A stretch of 63,795 bases of DNA from Nitrosomonadaceae bacterium. GTDB taxonomy: Bacteria > Pseudomonadota > Gammaproteobacteria > Burkholderiales > Nitrosomonadaceae. The notes under the pieces are model-generated. The model searched no databases. It was not told where the DNA came from and saw only the letters and a program-made list of their open reading frames with translations. Positions 46,553 through 56,552 of this stretch are shown in pieces. Location of the stretch: assembly GCA_014190895.1 (NCBI GenBank), contig BJGV01000005.1:1-63795 (forward strand), in the 5' to 3' direction. Within the stretch, counting starts at the first letter, position 1. Every line of letters starts with the position of its first letter. The position numbers and the translations under genes are program-made.

Positions 46553-47320
46553 TTACGTTTTAAGATCTACTATCACCGGAGAATGATCCGAGGGTCTCTC
46601 GTTCTTACGCGGCTCTTTATCTATAGTACATGTGGTACATGTACTAACAAATTCTTTACTTAACAGAATATGGTCTATTCGCATACCCATATTTCTCCGG
46701 AAAGCCATCATTCGGTAGTCCCACCATGTGTAAGATTTATCAGGTTGATTAAATAGACGGAAGCTGTCCATTAATCCTAGTTTAAGCAGCTCTTTGAATG
46801 CCTCTCGTTCTAAATAGCTAAATAATACCTTCCCTTCCCATAATTCTGGATCATGCACATCACGTTCTTCTGGTGCAATATTAAAGTCACCTAGTAATGC
46901 TAATTTTGGATATTTAATTAACTCGTCTCGCAACCATTTATTAAGCGCAACCAACCAATCTAATTTGTATTGATATTTTTCTGATCCAACACTCTCGCCA
47001 TTTGGAACATAAATACACACTACCCTTGCGTCTCCGTAAGTTGCAGCCAAAACACGTCTTTGAGGGTCTATCAAACCAGGTATTGCAGTAATCACTTCGT
47101 TCCCCACTTTCTTACCAAGTAACGCCACTCCGTTATATGTTTTTTGACCAGCGTAAATAGACTGATATCCTGCATTCATAATCTCAGTTGTAGGAAAATT
47201 CTCATCTTGTAGTTTGGTTTCTTGTAGGCATAACACGTCAGGCTGATTAACTGCTAACCAATTAAGAACCTGAGGTAAACGAACTTTCAGAGAATTAACA
47301 TTCCAAGTAGCAAGTCTCAT
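46553..47320 (-). CDS. xthA: Exodeoxyribonuclease III
   Basis: AP endonuclease/3' exonuclease of base-excision repair (255 aa), EEP superfamily. Visible motifs are WNVNSLKVRLPQ, LQETKLQDENFP with the metal-binding Glu, LLGDFNIAPEERDVHDP with the catalytic Asp/Asn, MRIDHILLS and SDHSPVIVDL with the catalytic His. ATG at 47320. Single gene convergent with mltG. A 270-bp region on its other side separates it from the ferritin-like gene. Confidence 0.94.
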   Translation of the reverse strand: MRLATWNVNSLKVRLPQVLNWLAVNQPDVLCLQETKLQDENFPTTEIMNAGYQSIYAGQKTYNGVALLGKKVGNEVITAIPGLIDPQRRVLAATYGDARVVCIYVPNGESVGSEKYQYKLDWLVALNKWLRDELIKYPKLALLGDFNIAPEERDVHDPELWEGKVLFSYLEREAFKELLKLGLMDSFRLFNQPDKSYTWWDYRMMAFRRNMGMRIDHILLSKEFVSTCTTCTIDKEPRKNERPSDHSPVIVDLKT

Positions 47321-47516
47321 AAGAATTATTTATCTCCAATATTAATTACATAAATAATCAGTAATTTTAGTTTCTAGGTATTAAATCAATCGTATGATTC
47401 AGTTGTCAAGTAACTTTTCTCTGCGAACTAACATGATTCTGAGGTCGGATCCTATTTAAAATTAGGCTAATTTTTCTGTTAACGTTACAATGAATTACTA
47501 TCTCAAGCGTGCATAG

Positions 47517-47526
47517 CCCCCCCCCC
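47517..47526. repeat. Run of ten C upstream of the ferritin-like gene
   Basis: An uninterrupted C10 tract lies 64 bases before the ATG at 47591, in an otherwise AT-rich intergenic region. It is the longest homopolymeric C/G tract I noticed in the window and lies where a promoter or leader would be. Confidence 0.85.
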
Positions 47527-47590
47527 GAAGTCTCTTAAAAGATATTGAATATTCACTTATTTACTAGACTTATTTACTAGGATAGAGATT

Positions 47591-48484
47591 ATGAAAAAAA
47601 CTAAATTCTTATCTATTTTCACATCTGCCACAGAACAAGAGAGAGCGGATAATTTTGATAGTTACTGGGAATTTACACAGAAACATGGCGGACAACTTCT
47701 TGAGGATACTAAGGATTTATCAGAAAAACAGGCTAAGTTATTATATTTTAAGAATCACCCTATCAGATTACAAAAACCACTTGCAAACCCTAATGCTTTT
47801 TATCGTAATTACATTACGATGCAAGATGACCCAAAATCATTAGATCGCATGACATTAATGTTGACGGGTATGTATAAATTTGCTAGACATGAATGGGTGG
47901 GGATTAAAGGTGCATGGGATGTAGTTCCATGCATGGCAGATTCGCATACAATTAAAGATAAGATTAGTCGCATGCATTTAGCTGAGGAATTTTGTCACCA
48001 GCGCCTATTCCATGAAATGTTAATCACCTGTGGATTGGATAAAGTTGAATGGGTTCCTCTGGGACCAATTAAAGAAAAAATCTACGAACAATTTCCTAAA
48101 TTTCCAGAATCTATAATGTCTCCCCCAGCCTTTATAACTGAATTAATGGGGGTGACTTACTATCTCCATTTAAACCATCTCTTGGATGAGGTATTAACTG
48201 ATGAACCAGAGGTGTTGAGACGCATGAAAGAATTGCTAGATGAAATTACTATCGATGAGATAGCACATGTAGGACAGAGAAGGAATTTTATTGGTCCAGT
48301 CGGTATAAGAATATCCAAGATGCTAGTACAGCCATTTTATACCTTGTTTTTCAATGACATCCCAGAAATTGGTCAACTATTTAATGTCAAGAAAATGATT
48401 GAAGATGGTATTAACTTTGACTTTAATAACCTATCCTCTTCTATGATTGAACGCAGTTGGATTCCCTCCTACTGCAAAACTTAA
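47591..48484 (+). CDS. Unassigned ferritin-like protein, predicted di-iron
   Basis: I do not recognise a named family for this 297-residue protein. It is helical and shows the ferritin-like ligand pattern: E101 in ARHEWVG, E133/H136 in AEEFCHQ, E184 in FITELMG, and E223/H226 in IDEIAHVGQ. The spacings of 32 and 39 residues between the first and second Glu of each half match class I di-iron carboxylate proteins (ferritins, R2, AurF-type oxygenases). This predicts an iron-dependent oxidase or oxygenase acting in the cytosol, since no signal peptide is seen. It starts at ATG 47591, stands alone, and is convergent with xerD. Function is inferred only from the ligand pattern. Confidence 0.72.
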   Translation: MKKTKFLSIFTSATEQERADNFDSYWEFTQKHGGQLLEDTKDLSEKQAKLLYFKNHPIRLQKPLANPNAFYRNYITMQDDPKSLDRMTLMLTGMYKFARHEWVGIKGAWDVVPCMADSHTIKDKISRMHLAEEFCHQRLFHEMLITCGLDKVEWVPLGPIKEKIYEQFPKFPESIMSPPAFITELMGVTYYLHLNHLLDEVLTDEPEVLRRMKELLDEITIDEIAHVGQRRNFIGPVGIRISKMLVQPFYTLFFNDIPEIGQLFNVKKMIEDGINFDFNNLSSSMIERSWIPSYCKT

Positions 48485-48516
48485 TTCTCTTCTGCCCGCG
48501 CTATCCTATATACAAT

Positions 48517-48538
48517 ACATCATCCACGTGGATGATGT
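48517..48538. terminator. 22-bp perfect palindrome at the xerD stop, probable bidirectional terminator
   Basis: The half-site ACATCATCCAC (48517-48527) is followed immediately by its exact complement to 48538. As RNA it would form a 9-bp stem with an ACGT loop, followed on the plus strand by TTTATT. It lies 33 bases after the ferritin-like gene and includes the final codons (HHPRG) and stop of xerD on the other strand. Confidence 0.6.
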
Positions 48539-49425
48539 TTATTATGGAGCTGCTTCAATCTCTCCCTTGCCACATGAGTATAGATCTGTGTTGTGGAAAT
48601 ATCCGCATGGCCCAATAACAATTGCACCACACGCAAATCAGCACCATGATTAAGTAAATGGGTAGCAAAAGCATGACGTAACGTGTGCGGTGATAACGGT
48701 TTCTCAATACCAGCATGGTGTGCATGGCGTTTTATGAGATGCCAGAAGGCTTGACGTGTCATAGACTTACTTCGAGTAGTCAAAAATAATGCATTGGCAA
48801 TTTTTCCATTTAGAAGAGTTGGTCGGACTTCTGTCATGTAACGACTAATCCAGGCTAATGCTTCCTCTCCTAATGGCGCCAATCGCTCTTTCCCGCCTTT
48901 ACCCATAACTCGCACCACACCCATACTCAAACTTGTTTGTCCAACTGTCAAGCCGACCAGTTCGGATACTCGCAACCCGCTAGCATAAAGCACTTCTAGC
49001 ATGGCACGATCCCGTAGGCCCAATAAACGGGCTACATCAGGCGAATTCAGTAACCCCTCTACGTCTGTTTCAGTAAGATTCTTAGGTAGGATGCGCGGCA
49101 ATTTTGGGGTGTCAATATTCAAACTAGGGTCCACTAGAATCTTTCCCTGACGAAGCAGAAAACGATACAATCTTTTTAAACTTGACAATTCACGACTGGT
49201 AGTACTGGCTTTGACTCTGGTGAAAACTTTATAGGCAAGAAACTCGAGTAAATTGGAATGATTGGCGTCTACTAATACGGTCGCATGATGTTTTTCTAAC
49301 CATACGCCAAATTGCTGCAAATCATTACGATAGCTTTCCAATGTATTCTTCGATAGACCATCTTCTAACCATAAGGCATCAGAAAATTCATCCAGTAACT
49401 CTGCGTTAAGCTGAGAGACTTTCAT
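48520..49425 (-). CDS. xerD: Site-specific tyrosine recombinase XerD
   Basis: Chromosome-dimer-resolving recombinase (301 aa) that acts with XerC at dif. The N-terminal SAM-like DNA-binding domain starts with DALWLEDGLSKNTLESYRND. Catalytic residues are Arg in ASGLRVSELVGL, His/Arg in LSPHTLRHAFATHLL, His in LLGHADISTTQIYTHV and the terminal Tyr in the same block. It begins inside the end of ogt (20-bp overlap), so the two form an operon. I saw no dif-like site in the window. Confidence 0.94.
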   Translation of the reverse strand: MKVSQLNAELLDEFSDALWLEDGLSKNTLESYRNDLQQFGVWLEKHHATVLVDANHSNLLEFLAYKVFTRVKASTTSRELSSLKRLYRFLLRQGKILVDPSLNIDTPKLPRILPKNLTETDVEGLLNSPDVARLLGLRDRAMLEVLYASGLRVSELVGLTVGQTSLSMGVVRVMGKGGKERLAPLGEEALAWISRYMTEVRPTLLNGKIANALFLTTRSKSMTRQAFWHLIKRHAHHAGIEKPLSPHTLRHAFATHLLNHGADLRVVQLLLGHADISTTQIYTHVARERLKQLHNKHHPRG

Positions 49426-49942
49426 GATTCAGTAACCAGCGCTTAATAGTAAGGGGAAATCCATAATTTGCATTCATAAAACCACCTAACTGACCATCTC
49501 TTGAAATAACACGATGACATGGAATAAAAATAGGGAGTCGATTAGCCCCACAAGCTTGACCCACAGCGCGAGGTGAAGAATGAAGCAGAGTAGCGATATC
49601 GGAATAGCTGCAGGTCACACCGACAGGGATCGTTTGAATAACTTGCCATGTACGCTGCTGATGAATGGTGCCAATAGCACATAATGATAAATCTAATGCA
49701 AAATTAGGGTTAACTACATACTCTTGCAATTGCTTGCAAACCTCAGCGGCCAGAGCATTCTGTGGGGACAGGAGCCTTGTATTAAGGGGTAAGTATCTAA
49801 TATCAGTCAATTGATCTTCTTGAATAAGGATCCCAAGAATGGCAAACGGGGTAGCAATTTTAGCTTGATACTCATTTGTCGCTTTGCTTTTAAGAGTATA
49901 TCTAGATTGGCTCATTAACGTCCTCACAATTTCATTCTGCAT
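49406..49942 (-). CDS. ogt: Methylated-DNA--protein-cysteine methyltransferase
   Basis: Suicide repair protein that removes O6-alkyl groups from guanine (178 aa). The acceptor Cys lies in IPCHRVI within NRLPIFIPCHRVISRDG. The helix-turn-helix region is IPVGVTCSYSDIATLLHSSPRAVGQACGANR, quoted here as IPVGVTCSYSDIA and SPRAVGQACGANR. The usual GGYxGG loop is altered: GGFMNANYGFPLTIKRWLLNHE is seen here (in parts GGFMNANYGFP and IKRWLLNHE). It is co-transcribed with xerD and divergent from pepA. Confidence 0.9.
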   Translation of the reverse strand: MQNEIVRTLMSQSRYTLKSKATNEYQAKIATPFAILGILIQEDQLTDIRYLPLNTRLLSPQNALAAEVCKQLQEYVVNPNFALDLSLCAIGTIHQQRTWQVIQTIPVGVTCSYSDIATLLHSSPRAVGQACGANRLPIFIPCHRVISRDGQLGGFMNANYGFPLTIKRWLLNHESLSA

Positions 49943-50034
49943 CCACTTTGACTTTATGTTGATAGTCCAGCGATAATCGATCTTTCGTTGGTTCGTATAA
50001 TCTTGCTGTAAAACTTAGAACTAAGGAGTAAGAA

Positions 50035-51534
50035 GTGAAATTTAGCATAAAGAATGGGAAGCCAGAGATGCAAAAAAGTGCCTGTGTGGTAGTAGGTGTT
50101 TTTGAATCACGTCAATTAACTGAGGCTGCAAGAGCTATTGATAAAATTACAGGTGATTACATTAGTAGCATAGTAAATCATGGTGATATGGAGGGCAAGG
50201 AAGGCTCAACACTTCTATTACATAGAGTACCAAATACTCTCTGTGAGCGCGTACTACTGGTAGGATTGGGCAAAAGAGATGAGTTCTGCGATAAAAAATA
50301 TCGCGATGCAATACGTGCCACTTTTGAGGCATTACATAAGACTGCAGCTTCGGATGCGGTCTTATTTCTAACTGAAAATCCAGTAGAGAACCGTGATGTT
50401 GCTTGGAAAATTTCTCAAGCAGTCATTGTATCAATGGAGAGCATTTATCGCTCTGATCAACTCAAAAGTACACAAGATAAAACTAAACGATGTCTCCAAA
50501 AAATAGTTCTTGGGCAAGAAAATCAATTGAATCTCGTTACCGCAGAGAAGGCTCTACAACAAGGACTGGCTATTGCCCATGGTATAAACTTAACAAAAGA
50601 TTTAGGAAATCTTCCGCCTAATATCTGCACCCCTACCTACTTAGCAAAACAGGCCCTTAGCCTAGCTAAAACTCATAAACTTAAGACTAAAATCTTAGAA
50701 GAAAAAGACATGGGAAAGCTTGGTATGGGATCGCTTCTGTCCGTCGCACGTGGTAGTCGTCAACCCGCCAAACTAATAATACTAGAATACTGGGGGCGGT
50801 CTAAAAAAGAGAAGCCTATTGTGTTAGTTGGTAAGGGTGTCACTTTTGATACAGGTGGCATCTCATTAAAGCCTGCAACGGAAATGGATGAGATGAAGTA
50901 CGACATGTGTGGAGCAGCCAGTGTACTTGGTACGCTTACAGCAATTGCGCATATGAAACTCCCTATTAACGTGATTGGCATTATTCCAGCTACTGAGAAT
51001 ATGCCAGATGGCAATGCGACTAAGCCTGGCGACATTGTAACAAGTATGTCTGGTCAGACTATTGAAATTCTGAACACTGATGCCGAGGGGAGACTGATTT
51101 TATGCGATGCATTAACCTATGCCGAACGTTATGAACCAGAAATAGTGATCGATATTGCAACCCTTACTGGCGCCTGTGTCATTGCGTTGGGACATATAGC
51201 ATCAGGTCTACTAAGTAACGATGAAAACCTAGTAAAAGAGCTACTTTATGCTTCTGAATTATCAGCAGACCGAGCTTGGCCTCTGCCATTATGGAACGAC
51301 TACCAAGAACAACTGAAGAGTAACTTTGCTGACATGGCAAATATTGGTGGACGAGCTGCAGGTACTATCACGGCTGCCTGTTTTCTATCGCGTTTCACTA
51401 AAAAGTATCGATGGGCACACTTAGATATCGCTGGTACTGCGTGGAAATCTGGTAAAGAAAAAGGTGCGACTGGTCGACCAGTGCCGTTACTCACGCAATT
51501 TCTAATAGAACGAGCGGCAAAGAAAAGATCTTAA
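50035..51534 (+). CDS. pepA: Leucyl aminopeptidase (cytosol aminopeptidase, M17)
   Basis: Di-zinc/manganese aminopeptidase of 499 residues, hexameric in the family. It also serves as a DNA-binding accessory factor in Xer recombination in E. coli. Features are GKGVTFDTGGISLKPA, the signature NTDAEGRLILCDAL, IDIATLTGACVIALG and the C-terminal WAHLDIAGTAW. The start is GTG 50035, with AAGGAG seven bases upstream. It lies divergent from ogt-xerD and in the conserved pepA-holC-valS order. Confidence 0.95.
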   Translation: MKFSIKNGKPEMQKSACVVVGVFESRQLTEAARAIDKITGDYISSIVNHGDMEGKEGSTLLLHRVPNTLCERVLLVGLGKRDEFCDKKYRDAIRATFEALHKTAASDAVLFLTENPVENRDVAWKISQAVIVSMESIYRSDQLKSTQDKTKRCLQKIVLGQENQLNLVTAEKALQQGLAIAHGINLTKDLGNLPPNICTPTYLAKQALSLAKTHKLKTKILEEKDMGKLGMGSLLSVARGSRQPAKLIILEYWGRSKKEKPIVLVGKGVTFDTGGISLKPATEMDEMKYDMCGAASVLGTLTAIAHMKLPINVIGIIPATENMPDGNATKPGDIVTSMSGQTIEILNTDAEGRLILCDALTYAERYEPEIVIDIATLTGACVIALGHIASGLLSNDENLVKELLYASELSADRAWPLPLWNDYQEQLKSNFADMANIGGRAAGTITAACFLSRFTKKYRWAHLDIAGTAWKSGKEKGATGRPVPLLTQFLIERAAKKRS

Positions 51535-51540
51535 AGAAAT

Positions 51541-51972
51541 ATGACACTAATTGATTTTTATTCCGGTGTTGATGACAAGTTACACACTGCTTGTCGTTTA
51601 AGTGCTAAAGCGGTGCAGCAAGGCCTCAAAGTAATGATCTATACGCCCGATGCTCAAGTAACGGAACAGTTGGATCAATTACTATGGACTTTCTCTTCTA
51701 CTAGCTTTATTCCACACTGTCGTGCAAACGACATGCTGGCTAGCAAAGTTCCAGTGGTACTGAGCCAACAATCTGAGGAATTTCTGCACGACGATGTGCT
51801 TCTGAATTTAAATATTGATTACCCTTCTTTTTTTAGTCGTTTCAAGCGACTAATTGAAATTATAGGAACTACATCAGAAGATATACAAGCAGCAAGAAAA
51901 CGCTACCGCTTCTATCAAGACAGGGGATACGAAATCCGTATTCACAAACTTAATGGCGAACAGATACGGTGA
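51541..51972 (+). CDS. holC: DNA polymerase III chi subunit
   Basis: HolC (143 aa) links the clamp loader to single-strand-binding protein at the replication fork. IDFYSGVDDKLHTACRLSAK at the start, LLWTFSSTSFIPHCRAND and the C-terminal RKRYRFYQDRGYEIRIHKLNG match the family. It lies six bases after pepA and about 107 before valS, the order found across beta- and gammaproteobacteria. Confidence 0.93.
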   Translation: MTLIDFYSGVDDKLHTACRLSAKAVQQGLKVMIYTPDAQVTEQLDQLLWTFSSTSFIPHCRANDMLASKVPVVLSQQSEEFLHDDVLLNLNIDYPSFFSRFKRLIEIIGTTSEDIQAARKRYRFYQDRGYEIRIHKLNGEQIR

Positions 51973-52079
51973 AAGAATGCGAAATACATCGTGCATAGAC
52001 CATCAGTCTCAATAAGAAGCGGTCAAAAAATCCGCTACAATAACAATTTCTGAACGCTAACAAATTCAATTAATTCTTT

Positions 52080-54848
52080 ATGGAACTTGCTAAAAGCTTT
52101 GAACCGCGACCTATTGAGGATCATTGGTATCCTATATGGGAAGCTGCTGGTTACTTTACACCGATTTTAACTAAGATATCTGATCAAACAACCCTGCCCT
52201 ACTGCATCATGCTGCCACCGCCTAATGTTACTGGCACACTACACATGGGACATGCCTTTCAACATACTTTGATGGATGCGCTTACCCGCTATCATCGTAT
52301 GTGTGGTGATAGCACGCTATGGCAACCTGGTACCGATCACGCCGGTATTGCTACCCAGATTGTGGTGGAACGTCAACTAGACCAGCGCAATATTGATCGA
52401 CGTGATCTAGGGCGCGATGAATTTCTTAAACGTGTGTGGCAATGGAAAGAGGAATCAGGATCTACTATTACCCAACAAATGCGTCGCTTGGGCGCCTCCT
52501 GTGATTGGTCGCGCGAACGTTTCACCATGGATGATGGTTTATCTCGTACCGTCACCGAGGTCTTTGTAAGACTCCATCGTGAAGGATTAATATATCGCGG
52601 AAAGCGATTGGTGAATTGGGACCCAGTGCTCCAAACAGCAGTATCTGATTTGGAGGTAGTGTCAACTGAAGAAGATGGATTTCTATGGCATATCTGCTAT
52701 CCATTGGAAAAAGCAGTAGATGGAATAGAAGTATTAATTGTTGCAACTACTCGCCCGGAAACCATGTTGGGTGATATGGCAATCGCAGTTCATCCGGATG
52801 ACCCACGTTACCAGCATCTAATTGGTCACCATGTATGCCTCCCTTTATGTCAACGTACCATTCCTATTATTGCTGACGCTTATGTAGACCCTGAATTTGG
52901 AACTGGTTGCGTAAAAATCACACCCGCACATGATTTTAATGACTACCAGATTGGTCAACGGCATAAGCTTATGATGTTTAATATTCTCACCTTAGATGGG
53001 AGAATTAACGACCTAGCGCCTCCAAAATATCGAGGTCTTGATCGCTTTGATGCCAGAAGAGAAATTATCGCTGATCTAAAAAGTGAAGGATTAATGGCTG
53101 AAATAAAACCACATAAATTAATGGTGCCTCGTGGTGATCGAACTCATACAGTGATTGAGCCAATGCTAACTGATCAGTGGTATGTTGCAATGGAAGATAT
53201 GGCTAAACAAGGGCTCAAGGTGGTGGCTGATGGAGAGATAAAATTTACCCCAGAAAATTGGGGTCATACTTACAATCAATGGCTTGAAAATATTCAGGAC
53301 TGGTGTATATCCAGACAATTATGGTGGGGTCACCGAATTCCCGCTTGGTATGACGAAGCCAATAAAATTTATGTTGCAAATAGTCTAGAGGAGGCACAGC
53401 AATTAGCTGGTCATAAGAACCTTAAGCAAGATGAGGATGTGCTTGATACTTGGTTTTCTTCAGCACTATGGCCATTCTCAACACTTGGTTGGCCGGAAGA
53501 AACACCAGAATTCAAGAAGTTTTTACCAACCTCAGTGCTTATTACCGGTTTCGATATTATTTTTTTCTGGGTAGCGCGCATGGTAATGATGTCACTTCAT
53601 CTCACTGGGAAAGTACCATTTCATGAGGTCTACGTAACTGGCCTTATCCGTGATTCGGAAGGCCAGAAGATGAGCAAATCCAAAGGTAATGTCCTAGACC
53701 CACTAGACCTTATCGATGGCGTTACTTTGCCGAATCTAATCATCAAACGTACTGCCGGTCTCATGAATCCAAAACAAACTGAGTCGATCATTAATATTAC
53801 GCGCAAACACTTCCCTGATGGTATTCCTGCATTTGGCACCGATGCACTACGTTTTACTTTTGCCAGTCTTGCCTCCCATGGTCGCGATATAAAATTTGAT
53901 TTACAACGATGTGAAGGTTACCGAAATTTTTGTAATAAATTATGGAACGCTACCCGCTATGTATTGATGAATTGCGAGGGCAAAAATACAGATCTTAATA
54001 ACGATCTGCCATTAAAACTTTCTTTTGCTGATCAGTGGATTATTAGCCGCTTACAAGAGGCGACAAAAGTTGTAGAGCAAGCATTTCAGGACTATCGATT
54101 TGATGTTGCAGCGCGTGAGATTTATAATTTTATCTGGGTTGAGTATTGCGATTGGTACTTAGAGTTCGCAAAAGTGCAATTAAGTAATCGTGATGAGTTG
54201 ATACAATGCGCTACTCGATACACTTTAGTATCTGTACTAGAAACAATACTCAGGCTTGCTCACCCTATTATCCCGTTTATTACCGAAGAATTGTGGCAGA
54301 AGATAGCGCCTCTTGTTGGTAAACAAGGAGCAAGTATCATGCTACAACCATACCCTAAAATTGATTCAAAGAATATTAATGTAGATGCAATGAATTGCGT
54401 TGCCGAACTCAAAGAAATGATTAATGCCTGTCGTGCTCTTCGTGGCGAAATGAATTTATCACCGGCATTAAGGATCCCATTGCTAGCCGCAGGCGATCCA
54501 GAAACTTTAGCGAACTTCTCTGTTTATTTATTAACACTAGCGAAATTATCAGCTGTAGAAATTATGCAATCTACGTTGCCTAATATTGATGCACCAGTTG
54601 CAATTGTTGGTGAATTCAGACTAATGCTGAAAATTAAAATGGATGTAGTCGCAGAACGTGAACGCATCACAAAAGAAATAGTACGCATCACAATAGAAGC
54701 AAACAAAGCAAGCGCTAAGCTTGCTAATTCTGGGTTTATTGAGCGCGCACCGGAAAAGGTGGTAGAGCAAGAAAAAGATCGCCTCTCTGGTTTTAATGCC
54801 ACTTTAAAGAAACTACAAGAACAATTAGAGAAACTAAGTTCAGCCTAA
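52080..54848 (+). CDS. valS: Valine--tRNA ligase
   Basis: Class I synthetase of 922 residues. The HIGH motif is in [18 protein letters not shown] (HMGH near residue 57). The editing domain contains [17 protein letters not shown] and THDFNDY-type residues ([14 protein letters not shown]). The KMSKS motif is [15 protein letters not shown] near residue 530. The C-terminal ~70 residues form a coiled coil typical of ValS ([16 protein letters not shown] to the end). It follows pepA-holC. Confidence 0.96.
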   Translation: MELAKSFEPRPIEDHWYPIWEAAGYFTPILTKISDQTTLPYCIMLPPPNVTGTLHMGHAFQHTLMDALTRYHRMCGDSTLWQPGTDHAGIATQIVVERQLDQRNIDRRDLGRDEFLKRVWQWKEESGSTITQQMRRLGASCDWSRERFTMDDGLSRTVTEVFVRLHREGLIYRGKRLVNWDPVLQTAVSDLEVVSTEEDGFLWHICYPLEKAVDGIEVLIVATTRPETMLGDMAIAVHPDDPRYQHLIGHHVCLPLCQRTIPIIADAYVDPEFGTGCVKITPAHDFNDYQIGQRHKLMMFNILTLDGRINDLAPPKYRGLDRFDARREIIADLKSEGLMAEIKPHKLMVPRGDRTHTVIEPMLTDQWYVAMEDMAKQGLKVVADGEIKFTPENWGHTYNQWLENIQDWCISRQLWWGHRIPAWYDEANKIYVANSLEEAQQLAGHKNLKQDEDVLDTWFSSALWPFSTLGWPEETPEFKKFLPTSVLITGFDIIFFWVARMVMMSLHLTGKVPFHEVYVTGLIRDSEGQKMSKSKGNVLDPLDLIDGVTLPNLIIKRTAGLMNPKQTESIINITRKHFPDGIPAFGTDALRFTFASLASHGRDIKFDLQRCEGYRNFCNKLWNATRYVLMNCEGKNTDLNNDLPLKLSFADQWIISRLQEATKVVEQAFQDYRFDVAAREIYNFIWVEYCDWYLEFAKVQLSNRDELIQCATRYTLVSVLETILRLAHPIIPFITEELWQKIAPLVGKQGASIMLQPYPKIDSKNINVDAMNCVAELKEMINACRALRGEMNLSPALRIPLLAAGDPETLANFSVYLLTLAKLSAVEIMQSTLPNIDAPVAIVGEFRLMLKIKMDVVAERERITKEIVRITIEANKASAKLANSGFIERAPEKVVEQEKDRLSGFNATLKKLQEQLEKLSSA

Positions 54849-55092
54849 TGCTAATAATGTGTGCATATTAGTGCTGGCTCAATGAAATAGGACTAATGTA
54901 CTTAATGTAAGAAGCTTTCTTTACTAACTTTCTAGCCTCTTGTAATAAGCGCTAGCCAGACTTTGTGTCTCAATAGCCAGGTGATGGAAAAATGAGTAAG
55001 TTGAGCCTTTCTGATATTTGAATTCACTTTAAAATGTGCTCTAGGTAATGAACACTGGTCGCACTCAAGAATGATAGCTATTCAGGTCTCGT

Positions 55093-56535
55093 ATGGATTT
55101 TCTACCTATCTTTATTGATATTAAAAATCGCAACTGCTTGGTGGTAGGTGGCGGGGAGGTAGCTACCCGTAAAATTAGCATGCTCTTGAAAGCAGGTGCC
55201 AAAATCACTGTCATCGCTCCAGAACTTGATACAGGGCTTAGTGAACTACTGCAACAAGGAATAATTATCCATCGTGCCGAGGTATTTCACGCTGGTCATC
55301 TTGACAATGTTGTACTCGTAATCGCAGCTACTGACGATCGTTCGGTCAATCAGCGAGTTTCCGAATCTGCCAAAAAACTTGGTATCCCAGTCAATGTAGT
55401 AGATAACCCCAGTTTGTGCTCTTTTATTATGCCCTCTATCGTAGATCGATCCCCTATTCTAGTCGCGATTTCTAGCAGCGGAACATCACCAATCTTAGCA
55501 AGAGTATTACGTGCCAATCTAGAGACTATCATTCCAGAAGCTTATGGAAGGCTGGCAAGTTACGCAGCTCACTTCCGTGAGCAGGTAAAACTACGTTTTC
55601 CTCATCCAGGAAAACGTCGCATTTTTTGGGAAAAGGAATTACAGGGGCCATTCGCTGAAATGGTGTTTGCTGGTAATGATCAAGCCGCAAAAGATTATCT
55701 ACAAAATTTATTACATGATCGGGCGGATAATGCGCCAAGTGGGGAAGTCTATCTAGTGGGAGCTGGGCCGGGAAACCCAGATCTGCTGACTTTTCGCGCA
55801 ATGCGTCTAATGCAGCAAGCCGACGTGGTAGTGTATGACCACCTAGTTTCGTCTCCCATATTAGATATGGTGCGTCGAGATGCCCTACGTATTTATGCAG
55901 GCAAGGAACGACAAAAGCATACGATGTCACAGGAATCAATCAATGATCTACTGGTCAGATTAGCGAAAGAAGGTAAACGTGTATTACGTTTAAAGGGTGG
56001 GGATCCTTTCATCTTTGGCCGTGGTGGAGAAGAAATTGAGACGTTAGCTAGTCACGGCATTGCATTTCAGGTGGTGCCAGGCATCACAGCAGCTTCTGGA
56101 GTGTCTTCCTATGCTGGTATCCCGTTGACTCATCGAGATTTTGCGCAGTCATGTATTTTCGTGACTGGTCATCTTAAAGACAACAGCGTAAATCTTGATT
56201 GGCCTGCATTGGCAAGACCAAATCAAACCATTGTAATCTACATGGGGTTACTTGGATTACCCGTGATATGTCAGCAACTGATTGCACACGGTTTGCCCGC
56301 ATCTACAGCAGCGGCCATTGTGCAACAAGGCACCACCCATACACAACGAGTTCTGGTCGGTTCCCTAAAGACACTTCCTGGCTTAACTGCCTCTGCTAAT
56401 CTAACACCCCCCACTCTTATCATTATTGGTGAGGTAGTCAAACTACATCACAAACTTGCCTGGTTTGAATCAGAGCGAAATCTCTATGCTGAGGCGCCTA
56501 CGATTAACCCAAAAAAGAAACAGAACAACAGCTAA
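55093..56535 (+). CDS. cysG: Siroheme synthase CysG (uroporphyrin-III C-methyltransferase/dehydrogenase/ferrochelatase)
   Basis: Trifunctional enzyme of 480 residues making siroheme for sulfite and nitrite reductases. The N-terminal half is the NAD-dependent precorrin-2 dehydrogenase/ferrochelatase (VVGGGEVATRKISMLL, SSSGTSPILAR). The C-terminal half is the SAM uroporphyrinogen methylase (LVGAGPGNPDLLTFRAM, LRLKGGDPFIFGRGGEE, VPGITAASGVSSYAGIPLTH). It starts at ATG 55093, in a 244-bp gap after valS. No assimilatory sulfate-reduction genes are in the window. Convergent with the peroxiredoxin. Confidence 0.95.
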   Translation: MDFLPIFIDIKNRNCLVVGGGEVATRKISMLLKAGAKITVIAPELDTGLSELLQQGIIIHRAEVFHAGHLDNVVLVIAATDDRSVNQRVSESAKKLGIPVNVVDNPSLCSFIMPSIVDRSPILVAISSSGTSPILARVLRANLETIIPEAYGRLASYAAHFREQVKLRFPHPGKRRIFWEKELQGPFAEMVFAGNDQAAKDYLQNLLHDRADNAPSGEVYLVGAGPGNPDLLTFRAMRLMQQADVVVYDHLVSSPILDMVRRDALRIYAGKERQKHTMSQESINDLLVRLAKEGKRVLRLKGGDPFIFGRGGEEIETLASHGIAFQVVPGITAASGVSSYAGIPLTHRDFAQSCIFVTGHLKDNSVNLDWPALARPNQTIVIYMGLLGLPVICQQLIAHGLPASTAAAIVQQGTTHTQRVLVGSLKTLPGLTASANLTPPTLIIIGEVVKLHHKLAWFESERNLYAEAPTINPKKKQNNS

Positions 56536-56552
56536 CACTTAAGAATCTATTA

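Noticed and set aside
48485-49425. A dif recombination site near xerD
   Set aside because: No 28-bp sequence with the two conserved Xer half-sites was seen; the 22-bp palindrome does not match the dif layout.
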